Source: Enterobacterales bacterium
GTDB lineage: Bacteria > Pseudomonadota > Gammaproteobacteria > Enterobacterales > Succinivibrionaceae
Assembly: GCA_900768635.1 (NCBI GenBank)
Contig: CAAGDP010000009.1
Span: 1 to 13,159, forward strand
Direction: 5' to 3'
Length of the DNA stretch: 13,159 nt
This document shows positions 1-6,551 of this stretch, piece by piece. Positions within the stretch are counted from its first letter, which is position 1. Every line of letters begins with the position of its first letter. Under the pieces are notes generated by a model, which saw only the letters and a program-made list of their open reading frames with translations, searched no databases and was not told the origin of the DNA. A program made the position numbers and the translations under genes.

Positions 1-1
1 A

Positions 2-133
2 GGTGCAAAAGATTATCTGAGAATAATATCTTACATTAACACTGCAAAAAAGCATGGCATCGATGCATATAAAGCATTATCAGCTGCTTTTGCAGGTAAC
101 GCAGACATTATTTTTGGGCAGGGTTCTGAATAG
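2..133 (+). CDS. IS66-family transposase, C-terminal end only (partial)
   Basis: The frame is open from the window edge and ends at TAG 131-133, giving 43 residues. The peptide contains YINTAKKHGI followed by ALSAAFAG, which matches my recollection of the C-terminal tail of IS66-type TnpC transposases (pattern Y-[IL]-[SN]-T-A-[KR]-K-x-G, then A-L-x-x-A-F-x-G). The DDE catalytic part would lie upstream of the window. It marks the right side of an insertion sequence, or a remnant of one, next to the polysaccharide genes. Only 25 bases separate its stop from the best start of the acyltransferase, and I could not identify a terminal inverted repeat or target duplication there. The family call rests on a short tail and is moderate. 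Confidence 0.65.
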   Translation, partial: GAKDYLRIISYINTAKKHGIDAYKALSAAFAGNADIIFGQGSE

Positions 134-158
134 TTACAGTACATGTATCGTTTTAGCT

Positions 159-1697
159 ATGACAGTAAATAACAAATTAATTCAAAATATGGTTCAAATT
201 AATAGCAATTCTACTCGCACTTTATGGATTGATATTGCGAAGGGTTTGCTAATTTTATCAATGGTTGTTGGGCATTCAACAGATTTGTTTAATCAGTATA
301 TTTACCAGTTCCATATGGGAGCTTTTTTTATTTTATCAGGTTATGTTACTGATTTTCATAAAAGAAGCATTTTACAAACTGTTGCAAACAAGTTTTTAAC
401 TTTGATTTTGCCTCTTTTAACAATGATACTTATATTTTCGTTGTTTAATTTTTTGTTTGTAAAGCTTGGTATATATGATAACTTATATAAAAATGGTACT
501 CCTTTGCTAACAATTGATAAAATTCTTAAGAAGTTCTTTACCAAGGGAGAGATTTGGGTATGGTGGCTTGGAGCCTGTTGGTTTTTTGTAGAATTGTTCT
601 TAGTATCTGTTGTTGCAAAGATTTTGTATGAGTTTTTTAGATCTGCCAATAGCTTATTACTTGTTGCATTATTCTTGTTTATTTCTTATGAGTTTGATGA
701 ATTTGCAACCACGTTGCATCTTAGCAGAATGTTTTTATTATCGTTATTTTTATATGTATTAGGATATTGCTTTAGGAATTTAGTTGCAATAATTCAACTT
801 AGCTCGTTGTACTTGGCTTTCATTCTCTTAACTATTAGTTGTGCTCTGGTATATTTTATTGCAAACAAACTTCATTGTTCTATAGACATGGCAAATGGTA
901 AATTTAATGCATGGTATATAGATCTTGCGATGATTTTTAATGGCTTTGTGCTAACTTGTAGTATAAGTAACATGCTAGCAAAGATTAGAAGTATTGCTGC
1001 TTTTTTTTCTTATATTGGAAAAAATACTATCCCAATAATCTTTTTTCACTTTGCTTTTTTTAAAGTAGCATTTTTATTACTTTGCTTCTTTGGTGTTGTT
1101 AATATTTCATACCTGACGAATTTTGTGCCAACTACTGAAATTGGTAGAAAATATTGGTTGTTTATCAGTTTTGTTGCTGTTGCTCTGTCATTATTAGTAT
1201 GGAAAGTGCTGTTAAAATCAAAATATATATCTAGTTTTTTCGGTGCAAATAAAAACCTGAATTTTTACATAGAAAATAAGGTTCTTTGTCTAGAAAGATT
1301 TTTATATGAAAAGTTATCTAAGATATCTTCGAAGAATCATATTTTCTCCATTAGCTCAAAATTATCACATAAATCACTAGTTATAAATTTAATACTTTTA
1401 AGTTTATTTGTAGTTTTAAGTAGCTTTAAAATTGCAAATATAAAATCTGTTCAACAAGATATCAATAGTAATGTCTTGCCTATTGTTAGTGTAAGACAAT
1501 TTCCAACTACTATTCATATGAATTCAAACGGTAGTGAATGTATTAATGGTTTATTTGATATTGAACCATTTGGACGTTGGGCTTCGAATGAGTTGAATAT
1601 TCCTTTTTCCCTTGATGTAATTTTGCGGGGAGGGGGGGGAAGCTGGATAGCAGTGACTTTTTATATTTTACATTCACATTTATTAATCATAATTTAG
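159..1697 (+). CDS. Membrane O-acyltransferase (acyltransferase-3 / fucose-4-O-acetylase type), frame broken near the C-terminus
   Basis: As encoded, this gives 512 residues. Starting at ATG 159, residues ~20-360 are a polytopic membrane domain with about ten hydrophobic segments. Early motifs are LWIDIAKG, VVGH (His39) and FHMGAFFILSGY (His52, SGY 60-62), typical of acyltransferase-3 proteins that acetylate cell-surface sugars at the inner membrane. After the last hydrophobic segment (~residues 410-425) begins a periplasmic-type beta domain with EPFGRWAS. The frame then enters a G4-A-G8 run and ends in an unrelated tail at TAG 1695-1697. The missing half of the beta domain is intact downstream in another frame, so this is a truncated form. 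The open frame extends upstream to 54, but that part overlaps the transposase end, so ATG 159 (or ATG 189) is more credible; neither has a clear ribosome binding site. Acetyl as donor group is family knowledge, and the acceptor sugar is unknown. Confidence 0.8.
   Translation: MTVNNKLIQNMVQINSNSTRTLWIDIAKGLLILSMVVGHSTDLFNQYIYQFHMGAFFILSGYVTDFHKRSILQTVANKFLTLILPLLTMILIFSLFNFLFVKLGIYDNLYKNGTPLLTIDKILKKFFTKGEIWVWWLGACWFFVELFLVSVVAKILYEFFRSANSLLLVALFLFISYEFDEFATTLHLSRMFLLSLFLYVLGYCFRNLVAIIQLSSLYLAFILLTISCALVYFIANKLHCSIDMANGKFNAWYIDLAMIFNGFVLTCSISNMLAKIRSIAAFFSYIGKNTIPIIFFHFAFFKVAFLLLCFFGVVNISYLTNFVPTTEIGRKYWLFISFVAVALSLLVWKVLLKSKYISSFFGANKNLNFYIENKVLCLERFLYEKLSKISSKNHIFSISSKLSHKSLVINLILLSLFVVLSSFKIANIKSVQQDINSNVLPIVSVRQFPTTIHMNSNGSECINGLFDIEPFGRWASNELNIPFSLDVILRGGGGSWIAVTFYILHSHLLIII
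1627..1639 (+). repeat. Homopolymeric G tract (G4-A-G8), probable phase-variation site
   Basis: Four Gs (1627-1630), an A, then eight Gs (1632-1639) lie inside the acyltransferase gene, in a region where otherwise G and C are scarce. With G8 the upstream frame runs into TAG 1695-1697. Adding one G (G9), or removing two (G6), joins it to the open frame from 1640 to 1945. With G7 a TAG follows within four codons. Such tracts in surface-sugar genes commonly vary in length by slipped-strand mispairing. A sequencing or assembly error in the tract is the main alternative. Confidence 0.75.
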
Positions 1698-1945
1698 TAG
1701 ATCTCACTAAAAATTATACGATATCTGCATATCTTAACCAGTCTATAATTCAAACATTTGCTATAAGAGATATGCTAAATGAGCAACGAATAATAATTAC
1801 TGTGCCTGTTAATCAAATTAAAGATTCTAATATTCTAAAAATTAGAATCAGTGATGTAATGTCTCCTGCTGAATTAGGAATAAATGGCGATTTACGAAAA
1901 TTATCTTTAGCTCTTACTTCTATTGTTGTTAGTGATCGTTTATAA
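1640..1945 (+). pseudogene. Out-of-frame C-terminal part of the acyltransferase (DUF7024-like beta domain)
   Basis: Immediately after the G tract an open frame of 101 codons starts with KLDSSDF and ends at TAA 1943-1945. It contains MSPAELGINGDLRKL, matching the SP-x-ELG-x-S-x-D-x-R-x-L signature I associate with the domain called DUF7024 at the C-terminus of envelope glycan proteins. The N-terminal half of that same domain, with its GRW motif, lies just before the G tract in the other frame. The two halves therefore belong to one protein of 595 residues (from ATG 159) when the tract has nine Gs. There is no convincing start codon and ribosome site for separate translation. The open frame of a full domain, with no other lesion, argues for a switchable gene rather than an old pseudogene. 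The domain name is from memory. Confidence 0.75.
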
Positions 1946-1974
1946 CACCTTGTTATTCATTTAGATTTTTCAAT

Positions 1975-3078
1975 ATGGATAAAAAGAATAATCACCTTGT
2001 ATCAGTTCTTATGCCCGCCTATAACCATGCGAGGTTTATAAAGCCTAGTATAGATTCGGTTATTAATCAAACTTATCAAAACATTGAGCTTCTTATTGTT
2101 GATGATGGATCAACTGATGAAACCTTTGAAGTTATAAAAGAATATTCATTAAAATGTTCTGAGAGATTTATTCGATTTGAGAATTTTTATCAAGAAAATC
2201 ATGGAACCTGCTATACATTAAACAGACTGCTTGATATGGCACGGGGTGAGTATGTACTTCTGCTGGCATCAGACGATATTCTTGCTGATAATGCCATTGA
2301 GGAAGAGGTTTTTGTTCTTGATGAGAATGCAGATATATCATTAGTTGTAGGTGTAAATAAGATAATCGATTCTGATGGTAAGGTATGTTTCTGGGATAAA
2401 GATAGAAATATCGTTTATGAAGAGGTTAATGCAAGATGGAAGGATTTTTCTCACTTTATCAGTGACACTACTGGCGTTAATTTTTATGATGCCAATCAGT
2501 TTGGAAGATATGATGAGTTATTAAAATGCAATCATATTGCAAATGGGTATCTTATCAGAAGAAGTATTTTTGATTTGATAGGTAATTTTACTACCCAGGC
2601 ACCTCTTGAAGATTATTGGCTAATGCTACAAATAGCTAAGTATTCAAAAATGTATCATATTCCTAATACTACCTTTTACTACAGATGGCATGCCAATAAT
2701 ACAGCTGGTCAGATGGCAAGAATGGCATCATTAGTTAATAAAACTGTTGAATATGAAGAGCGTCTGTTAATTAATGTTTGTGACAGTAGATGTCTGGGAT
2801 CCTACTTAAGTTTCAGAGAAAATTATTTATTAAATGCAGTGCAGGAATGTAGAAAGTTAAATAGCGGACTTATCTGCGCTAATGCTCATATTGATCGGTT
2901 AATTGCAAGTGAACGTAAATTACAGGCTGATAATTTATGCAAGCAGGGGCATATAGAACAACTTCTTGAGAGTGAACGTCAATTACAAAATGAAGTTAGA
3001 CTGCTTCGTGATAGACTTTCTTTCATAAAGTTATCAAAATGGTACAGAATAGGTAAATTTTTTAATAAAGAACTTTAA
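1975..3078 (+). CDS. Family 2 glycosyltransferase with C-terminal coiled coil
   Basis: The product has 367 residues. The N-terminus (residues ~8-120) is a GT-A fold of family GT2: VSVLMPAYNHARF, then IVDDGSTDETF (nucleotide-binding Asp pair) and LLLASDDILADN, whose SDD is the metal-binding DXD-type motif. Residues ~200-240 hold an LEDYWLML segment, with the acidic ED typical of the catalytic-base region. There is no membrane segment, so it probably acts at the cytoplasmic face on a lipid-linked oligosaccharide. The tail (~300-350) is predicted coiled coil with a 21-residue repeat, ending in a short basic stretch (KLSKWYRIGKFF) that could touch the membrane. ATG 1975 lies 29 bases after the acyltransferase remainder, with no good Shine-Dalgarno site. 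Sugar donor and acceptor cannot be read from the sequence. It shares the AT-rich composition of the preceding gene. Confidence 0.85.
   Translation: MDKKNNHLVSVLMPAYNHARFIKPSIDSVINQTYQNIELLIVDDGSTDETFEVIKEYSLKCSERFIRFENFYQENHGTCYTLNRLLDMARGEYVLLLASDDILADNAIEEEVFVLDENADISLVVGVNKIIDSDGKVCFWDKDRNIVYEEVNARWKDFSHFISDTTGVNFYDANQFGRYDELLKCNHIANGYLIRRSIFDLIGNFTTQAPLEDYWLMLQIAKYSKMYHIPNTTFYYRWHANNTAGQMARMASLVNKTVEYEERLLINVCDSRCLGSYLSFRENYLLNAVQECRKLNSGLICANAHIDRLIASERKLQADNLCKQGHIEQLLESERQLQNEVRLLRDRLSFIKLSKWYRIGKFFNKEL
2887..3012 (+). repeat. Two-copy 63-bp (21-residue) coiled-coil repeat in the glycosyltransferase
   Basis: Residues 305-325 and 326-346 of the encoded protein align as HI[DE][RQ]L[IL]xSER[KQ]LQ followed by a more variable part. 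The unit is exactly three heptads. The DNA copies share the core AGTGAACGT but are otherwise diverged, so this looks like an old internal duplication or selection for heptad spacing rather than a recent slippage product. Confidence 0.6.
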
Positions 3079-3360
3079 TCTGATTTTATTCTTCCTAGCT
3101 TCTTCTAATGCTTCTTCTCATGATTCTTCAAAGGATAGTTCAAATGATAATTGCATCACTTAGCTATTTTTGGATCTTTTAATTTCAGTAAGATATCATT
3201 TACACGATAGATTTGTTTGGAAATATTCTACTGATTGATTTGTGACTATTTTCTTTGTCGCAGTGCGCAATTATAATATGCGGGAGTTATAGGCTGATAA
3301 TTATGTACAGCAGGCGGATGGTAGGACTTAATTAAGGCTTATTGAATAATTGAATATAAA
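3079..3360. other. 282-base non-coding gap between the two gene blocks
   Basis: I see no supported gene here. The stretch is AT-rich, with TTCTTC-type repeats near 3100-3130 and several stops in every + frame. It separates the AT-rich acyltransferase/glycosyltransferase pair from the ddh block and is the longest gap in the window, so it is the natural place for a promoter of the ddh operon. I found no strong hairpin followed by a T-run that would be a terminator for the upstream gene. Confidence 0.5.
3249..3277 (+). promoter_or_regulatory. Possible sigma-70 promoter for the ddhA operon
   Basis: A perfect TATAAT lies at 3272-3277, about 95 bases upstream of the ddhA start. At a 17-base spacing the -35 position (3249-3254) reads TTTTCT, a poor match. 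In AT-rich DNA a TATAAT can occur by chance; its position in the only long gap ahead of an eight-gene block is the main support. Confidence 0.3.
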
Positions 3361-3372
3361 TTGAGAATACAT

Positions 3373-4149
3373 ATGAAAGTAGTAATATTAGCAGGCGGAT
3401 TCGGCACCAGAATATCTGAGGAGTCTCAGTTTAAACCAAAACCTATGATTGAAATTGGTGGACAGCCTATTCTGTGGCATATTATGAAGGAATATTCCTA
3501 TTATGGGTTTAATGAATTTATTATCTGTGCCGGTTACAAACAACATGTGATCAAAGATTGGTTTTCTGATTACTTCCTTCATAACAGCGATATTACATTT
3601 GACTATTCACAGGGTGAAAATAACATAACAGTTCATAATTCCAAACTGGAACCCTGGAAAGTTACAGTAGCTGATACTGGTCTTAATACCATGACAGGTG
3701 GCAGAATTAAACGTATTCAGAAATATGTAGGTAATGAAACTTTTCTCATGACTTATGGCGATGGTGTCTGTGATGTTGATATTGCCAAACTGACTGAGTT
3801 TCACAAAGAGCACGGTAAATTGGCCACCCTCACAGCTGTAATGTTAGAGCAACAGAAGGGTATTCTCAATATTGGCGGGGATAATGCGGTAAAATCATTC
3901 CGTGAAAAGAATCTTTCTGACGGAGCTCTCATCAATGCCGGTTATATGGTTCTTGAACCGGAGATTTTTGATTTAATTGATGGTGACAGCACTGTTTTCG
4001 AAAAGGAGCCTATGGAAAAACTGGTATCGATGGGCCAATTAATGTCCTATTGTCATAAGGGTTTCTGGCAATGTATGGATAATGTAAGAGAACGAGATAT
4101 TTTAGAACGGTTGTACGCACAGAATATAGCTCCATGGAAAAAGTGGTAG
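3373..4149 (+). CDS. ddhA: Glucose-1-phosphate cytidylyltransferase
   Basis: The enzyme makes CDP-glucose from CTP and glucose 1-phosphate, the first step to CDP-3,6-dideoxyhexoses (also named rfbF). The 258-residue product has the full length expected for the family (~257). It begins with the nucleotidyltransferase signature LAGGFGTRISEES (residues 6-18), then KPKPMIEIGGQPILWHIMK (21-39), where Lys23 is the family's conserved lysine, and YGDGVCDVDI with metal-binding Asp130. The EES in place of a less specific TRL-type motif, and the GGQPILWHIM segment, distinguish it from glucose-1-phosphate thymidylyl- and uridylyltransferases. ATG 3373 is chosen because LAGGFG must sit within the first ten residues; a TTG at 3361 would add four residues. 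It is the first gene of the ddh block, 40 bases before the aldolase, and separated from its usual partners ddhB and ddhC by five genes. Confidence 0.95.
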   Translation: MKVVILAGGFGTRISEESQFKPKPMIEIGGQPILWHIMKEYSYYGFNEFIICAGYKQHVIKDWFSDYFLHNSDITFDYSQGENNITVHNSKLEPWKVTVADTGLNTMTGGRIKRIQKYVGNETFLMTYGDGVCDVDIAKLTEFHKEHGKLATLTAVMLEQQKGILNIGGDNAVKSFREKNLSDGALINAGYMVLEPEIFDLIDGDSTVFEKEPMEKLVSMGQLMSYCHKGFWQCMDNVRERDILERLYAQNIAPWKKW

Positions 4150-4189
4150 TTTGGTGAAAAGGGATGTTACCTGAGAATAAGGATTCGCT

Positions 4190-5809
4190 ATGGTTAAAAA
4201 ATTATTACTTGACTGCACACTTCGTGATGGAGGGTATGTTAATGATTGGGAATTTGGGCATGATAATCTTGTTTCAGTTTTTGAAAGACTAACTGATGCA
4301 GGAGTTGATATCGTCGAAGTAGGCTTTTTAGACGAAAGAAGGCCCTTTGATGTAAATAGAAGCATTATGCCTGATACTCAGTCAGTACATAAGATTTGGG
4401 GTAAAGTTAAGAAAAAGCCCGGGATGGTGGTGGGTATGATTGACTTTGGTACCTGCTCCATACGTAACATTCAGCCCTGCTGTGAATCCTTTCTTGACGG
4501 AATAAGAGTTATCTTCAAAAAACAGAAAATGCATGAGGCTATGTCCTTTTGTGCAGAATTAAAAAAACTGGGCTATAAAGTTTTTTCTCAACTTGTTTCA
4601 ATTACTGCATATAATGATGAGGAATTAAAAGAGCTGATAGGTCTTGTTAATGATGTAGAGCCTTATGCTGTGTCCATGGTTGATACCTATGGTTTATTAA
4701 ATCCTGTTTCTCTCCTTCATTATTACGAAATCCTGGATGAGCTGGTGAAACCTTCCATAAATATAGGTTTCCACGCTCATAATAATTTCCAGTTGGGATA
4801 TGCTAATGCAGTTACTTTTTTAACTAAGGAAACCCGTCGGGATGTGGTTGTTGACGGTACTTTGTTTGGCATGGGTAAAAGTGCCGGCAATGATCCTCTG
4901 GAATTAGTTGCTATGTATATGAATGAACATTATGCAACCGGGTATAATATCAGACAGATGTTGGAAGCTATTGAGGAGTCGGTTAAGTATTTCTACGCTA
5001 AATCGCCGTGGGGATATAAAACTTTCTTCTATCTTGCTTCTTCAAATAAATGCCATCCGAGTTATGTTGATTATTTCCAAAAAAAGGAATGTCTTTCTGC
5101 TACCCAGCTAGATGAACTTCTGTCAATGATAGAGCCGGAGGATAAAAAGCTTCTTTATGACAAGGATCTGGCTGAAAGGTTGTTTAATGATTTCATATCT
5201 TCCAGGTTTAATGATGAAGAAACATTTATGAAACTCGGCAGGGAGTTTTCCGGAAAGAAAATTCTGATCCTGGGACCCGGGATGAATATCAACCTGCAAT
5301 CCTCCCTTATCAGCAGATTTATTTCCGAGAGTCACCCGTTGGTAATATCTGTGAATTATATTCCTTCATCTTTTAATGTGGATTATGTTTTTGTAACCAA
5401 AAATAACCGCTATAAGGAAATGGCAAACAAGCTTCTGGAATGTCCGATTAAGGTAATAAGTACTTCCAATCTATCCTCCAGAGGTGATGATTTTGCCTAT
5501 GTTTTTAACCGTCGACCACTGCTGGAGCTAAAAGAAGATATCAAGGATAATCCGTTTGTAATGCTTCTTAAAATTTTAAAGTCATCAGGTATCAAAGAAG
5601 TTTTCTGTGCCGGTATGGATGGATATTCCGATACTGAAGGAAATTATGTAACACCGAGCATGGAATATGATTTTGTCAAAAATAAAGCACATTATCTTAA
5701 CTCTCATATCAAAGACATACTTGCTGATTTAAAAAAAGACATGGATATTAACTTTATAACTTACTCCAAATATAACGTTGTCGTGGATATCGATAATGGA
5801 GGCTTCTAG
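4190..5809 (+). CDS. HMGL/4-hydroxy-2-oxovalerate-type aldolase fused to an unrecognised C-terminal domain
   Basis: The product has 539 residues. Residues 1-~290 form a DRE-TIM barrel of the HMG-CoA lyase-like family: LLDCTLRDGGYVNDW with Asp8, Arg12 and Asp13 (metal and catalytic residues of the DRE motif), EVGFLDERRPF (43-53), GFHAHNN with metal ligands His195 and His197, and GTLFGMGKSAGND (223-235). This subgroup is closest to 4-hydroxy-2-oxovalerate aldolase, which cleaves or forms a C-C bond between pyruvate and an aldehyde using a divalent metal. The usual helical communication domain that binds an acylating aldehyde dehydrogenase is absent. Residues ~354-539 instead form an alpha/beta domain beginning GKKILILGPGMNINL (a Rossmann-like start) with FCAGMDGYSDTEG (472-484), which I do not recognise. 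ATG 4190 has a good AAGGA site (4179-4183). The end overlaps the HAD gene. In this context the likely role is making a 2-oxo acid for a sugar branch; the actual substrate is unknown. Confidence 0.85.
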   Translation: MVKKLLLDCTLRDGGYVNDWEFGHDNLVSVFERLTDAGVDIVEVGFLDERRPFDVNRSIMPDTQSVHKIWGKVKKKPGMVVGMIDFGTCSIRNIQPCCESFLDGIRVIFKKQKMHEAMSFCAELKKLGYKVFSQLVSITAYNDEELKELIGLVNDVEPYAVSMVDTYGLLNPVSLLHYYEILDELVKPSINIGFHAHNNFQLGYANAVTFLTKETRRDVVVDGTLFGMGKSAGNDPLELVAMYMNEHYATGYNIRQMLEAIEESVKYFYAKSPWGYKTFFYLASSNKCHPSYVDYFQKKECLSATQLDELLSMIEPEDKKLLYDKDLAERLFNDFISSRFNDEETFMKLGREFSGKKILILGPGMNINLQSSLISRFISESHPLVISVNYIPSSFNVDYVFVTKNNRYKEMANKLLECPIKVISTSNLSSRGDDFAYVFNRRPLLELKEDIKDNPFVMLLKILKSSGIKEVFCAGMDGYSDTEGNYVTPSMEYDFVKNKAHYLNSHIKDILADLKKDMDINFITYSKYNVVVDIDNGGF

Positions 5810-6551
5810 TACGGTATTTCCTATGTTGCGTGATTTCATCAGAAAGTATAATTATTTTATATTTGATGTGGATGGGACGATAATTGATTCCATAAATTCA
5901 GTGCTGACTGCCTTAAAAAAAGCGGTAAAAAGTTCCGGAATAACAGTTTCTGACAGTTATTTCAATCACTCTTTAATCGGTCCTAAAATTTATGATATAG
6001 CCAAACTTCTTGTGCCGGAGGGCAAACCTGAAGAATGGCGGGAAATAGCTTCTAATTTCAGAAGAATTTACGATGCAGATCCCTGTATTGATGCCAGGCT
6101 TTTTCCTAATTTAACTGATTTTTTTTCAGCTTTAAAAAATGAGAATAAGGTTTGCTATGTAGCCACCAATAAGCCCTTCATTCCTACAGCTAAATTACTG
6201 GAGTTTTTTGGATTAAACAGTTTTTTTGATTCGGCTGCGGGTAGCAGAGTTTACTGTCCCAATTCCATACCTGATTGTGATTTGACCAAACCTCAGATGG
6301 TATCTGGAATACTGGAAAATGCAACCCGGGCTTTTGTCAGTGTTAATAATGCTGATAATGCCCGTAATGTTAATAAAGTTAAATCTCAGTTTCTGATGGT
6401 GGGTGATACTAAATCGGATTTGGATGCCGCCATGGCTAATGGAATTGATTTTGCTTTTTTCTATTCCGGATATGCTGGGAACAAGGATGAGATCGTAAAC
6501 AGCACCGGAACTGAATTTGTTTTTAAAGATTATAGGGAATTATATGATTAA
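5796..6551 (+). CDS. HAD-superfamily phosphatase (Gph-like)
   Basis: From ATG 5796 the product has 251 residues. All four HAD motifs are present: FIFDVDGTIIDS with nucleophile Asp24 and acid Asp26, the motif II threonine in VATNKP (~123-127), a lysine near 165 (LTKPQ), and VGDTKSDLDAA with Asp204 and Asp208. The helical cap inserted after motif I is of the C1 type seen in phosphoglycolate and small sugar-phosphate phosphatases. It therefore probably removes phosphate from a small metabolite made or used by its neighbours, for instance the aldolase product. The start is uncertain: TTG 5778, ATG 5796 and ATG 5823 all leave motif I intact and none has a strong ribosome site. With ATG 5796 the gene overlaps the aldolase by 14 bases, and it overlaps the ThDP gene by 8 bases at its end. 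Coupled translation with its neighbours is likely. Confidence 0.85.
   Translation: MEASSTVFPMLRDFIRKYNYFIFDVDGTIIDSINSVLTALKKAVKSSGITVSDSYFNHSLIGPKIYDIAKLLVPEGKPEEWREIASNFRRIYDADPCIDARLFPNLTDFFSALKNENKVCYVATNKPFIPTAKLLEFFGLNSFFDSAAGSRVYCPNSIPDCDLTKPQMVSGILENATRAFVSVNNADNARNVNKVKSQFLMVGDTKSDLDAAMANGIDFAFFYSGYAGNKDEIVNSTGTEFVFKDYRELYD
6534..6538 (+). promoter_or_regulatory. Ribosome binding site of the ThDP-enzyme gene
   Basis: AGGGA lies five bases before ATG 6544, inside the end of the HAD gene. It favours ATG 6544 over the upstream TTG 6517, and the resulting N-terminus (MIKVSDFIARHL) matches the normal start of acetolactate-synthase-like enzymes. Confidence 0.6.

Noticed and set aside
54..158. 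Upstream extension of the acyltransferase frame from ATG 54
   Set aside because: It runs over the transposase end in another frame and lacks membrane-protein or signal features; ATG 159 or 189 puts the WIDIAKG motif at a normal distance from the start.
356..649. Minus-strand open frame opposite the acyltransferase
   Set aside because: A shadow of a strongly supported + strand membrane protein gene, with low-complexity Lys/Asn-rich translation.
1001..1008. T8 run in the acyltransferase gene as a second slippage site
   Set aside because: T runs are common in this AT-rich stretch and the frame is intact on both sides; only the G tract coincides with a frame break.
3098..3159. Ser/Asn/Asp-rich short frame after the first glycosyltransferase (SSNASSHDSSKDSSND)
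   Set aside because: It has no start codon with ribosome site, is very short, and reflects TTCTTC-type low-complexity DNA.
3308..3400. AGCAGGCGGAT occurring both in the gap (near 3309) and in ddhA (near 3390)
   Set aside because: An 11-base match with diverged flanks; in ddhA it simply encodes the conserved AGGF. Probably chance, or at most a trace of an old duplication.
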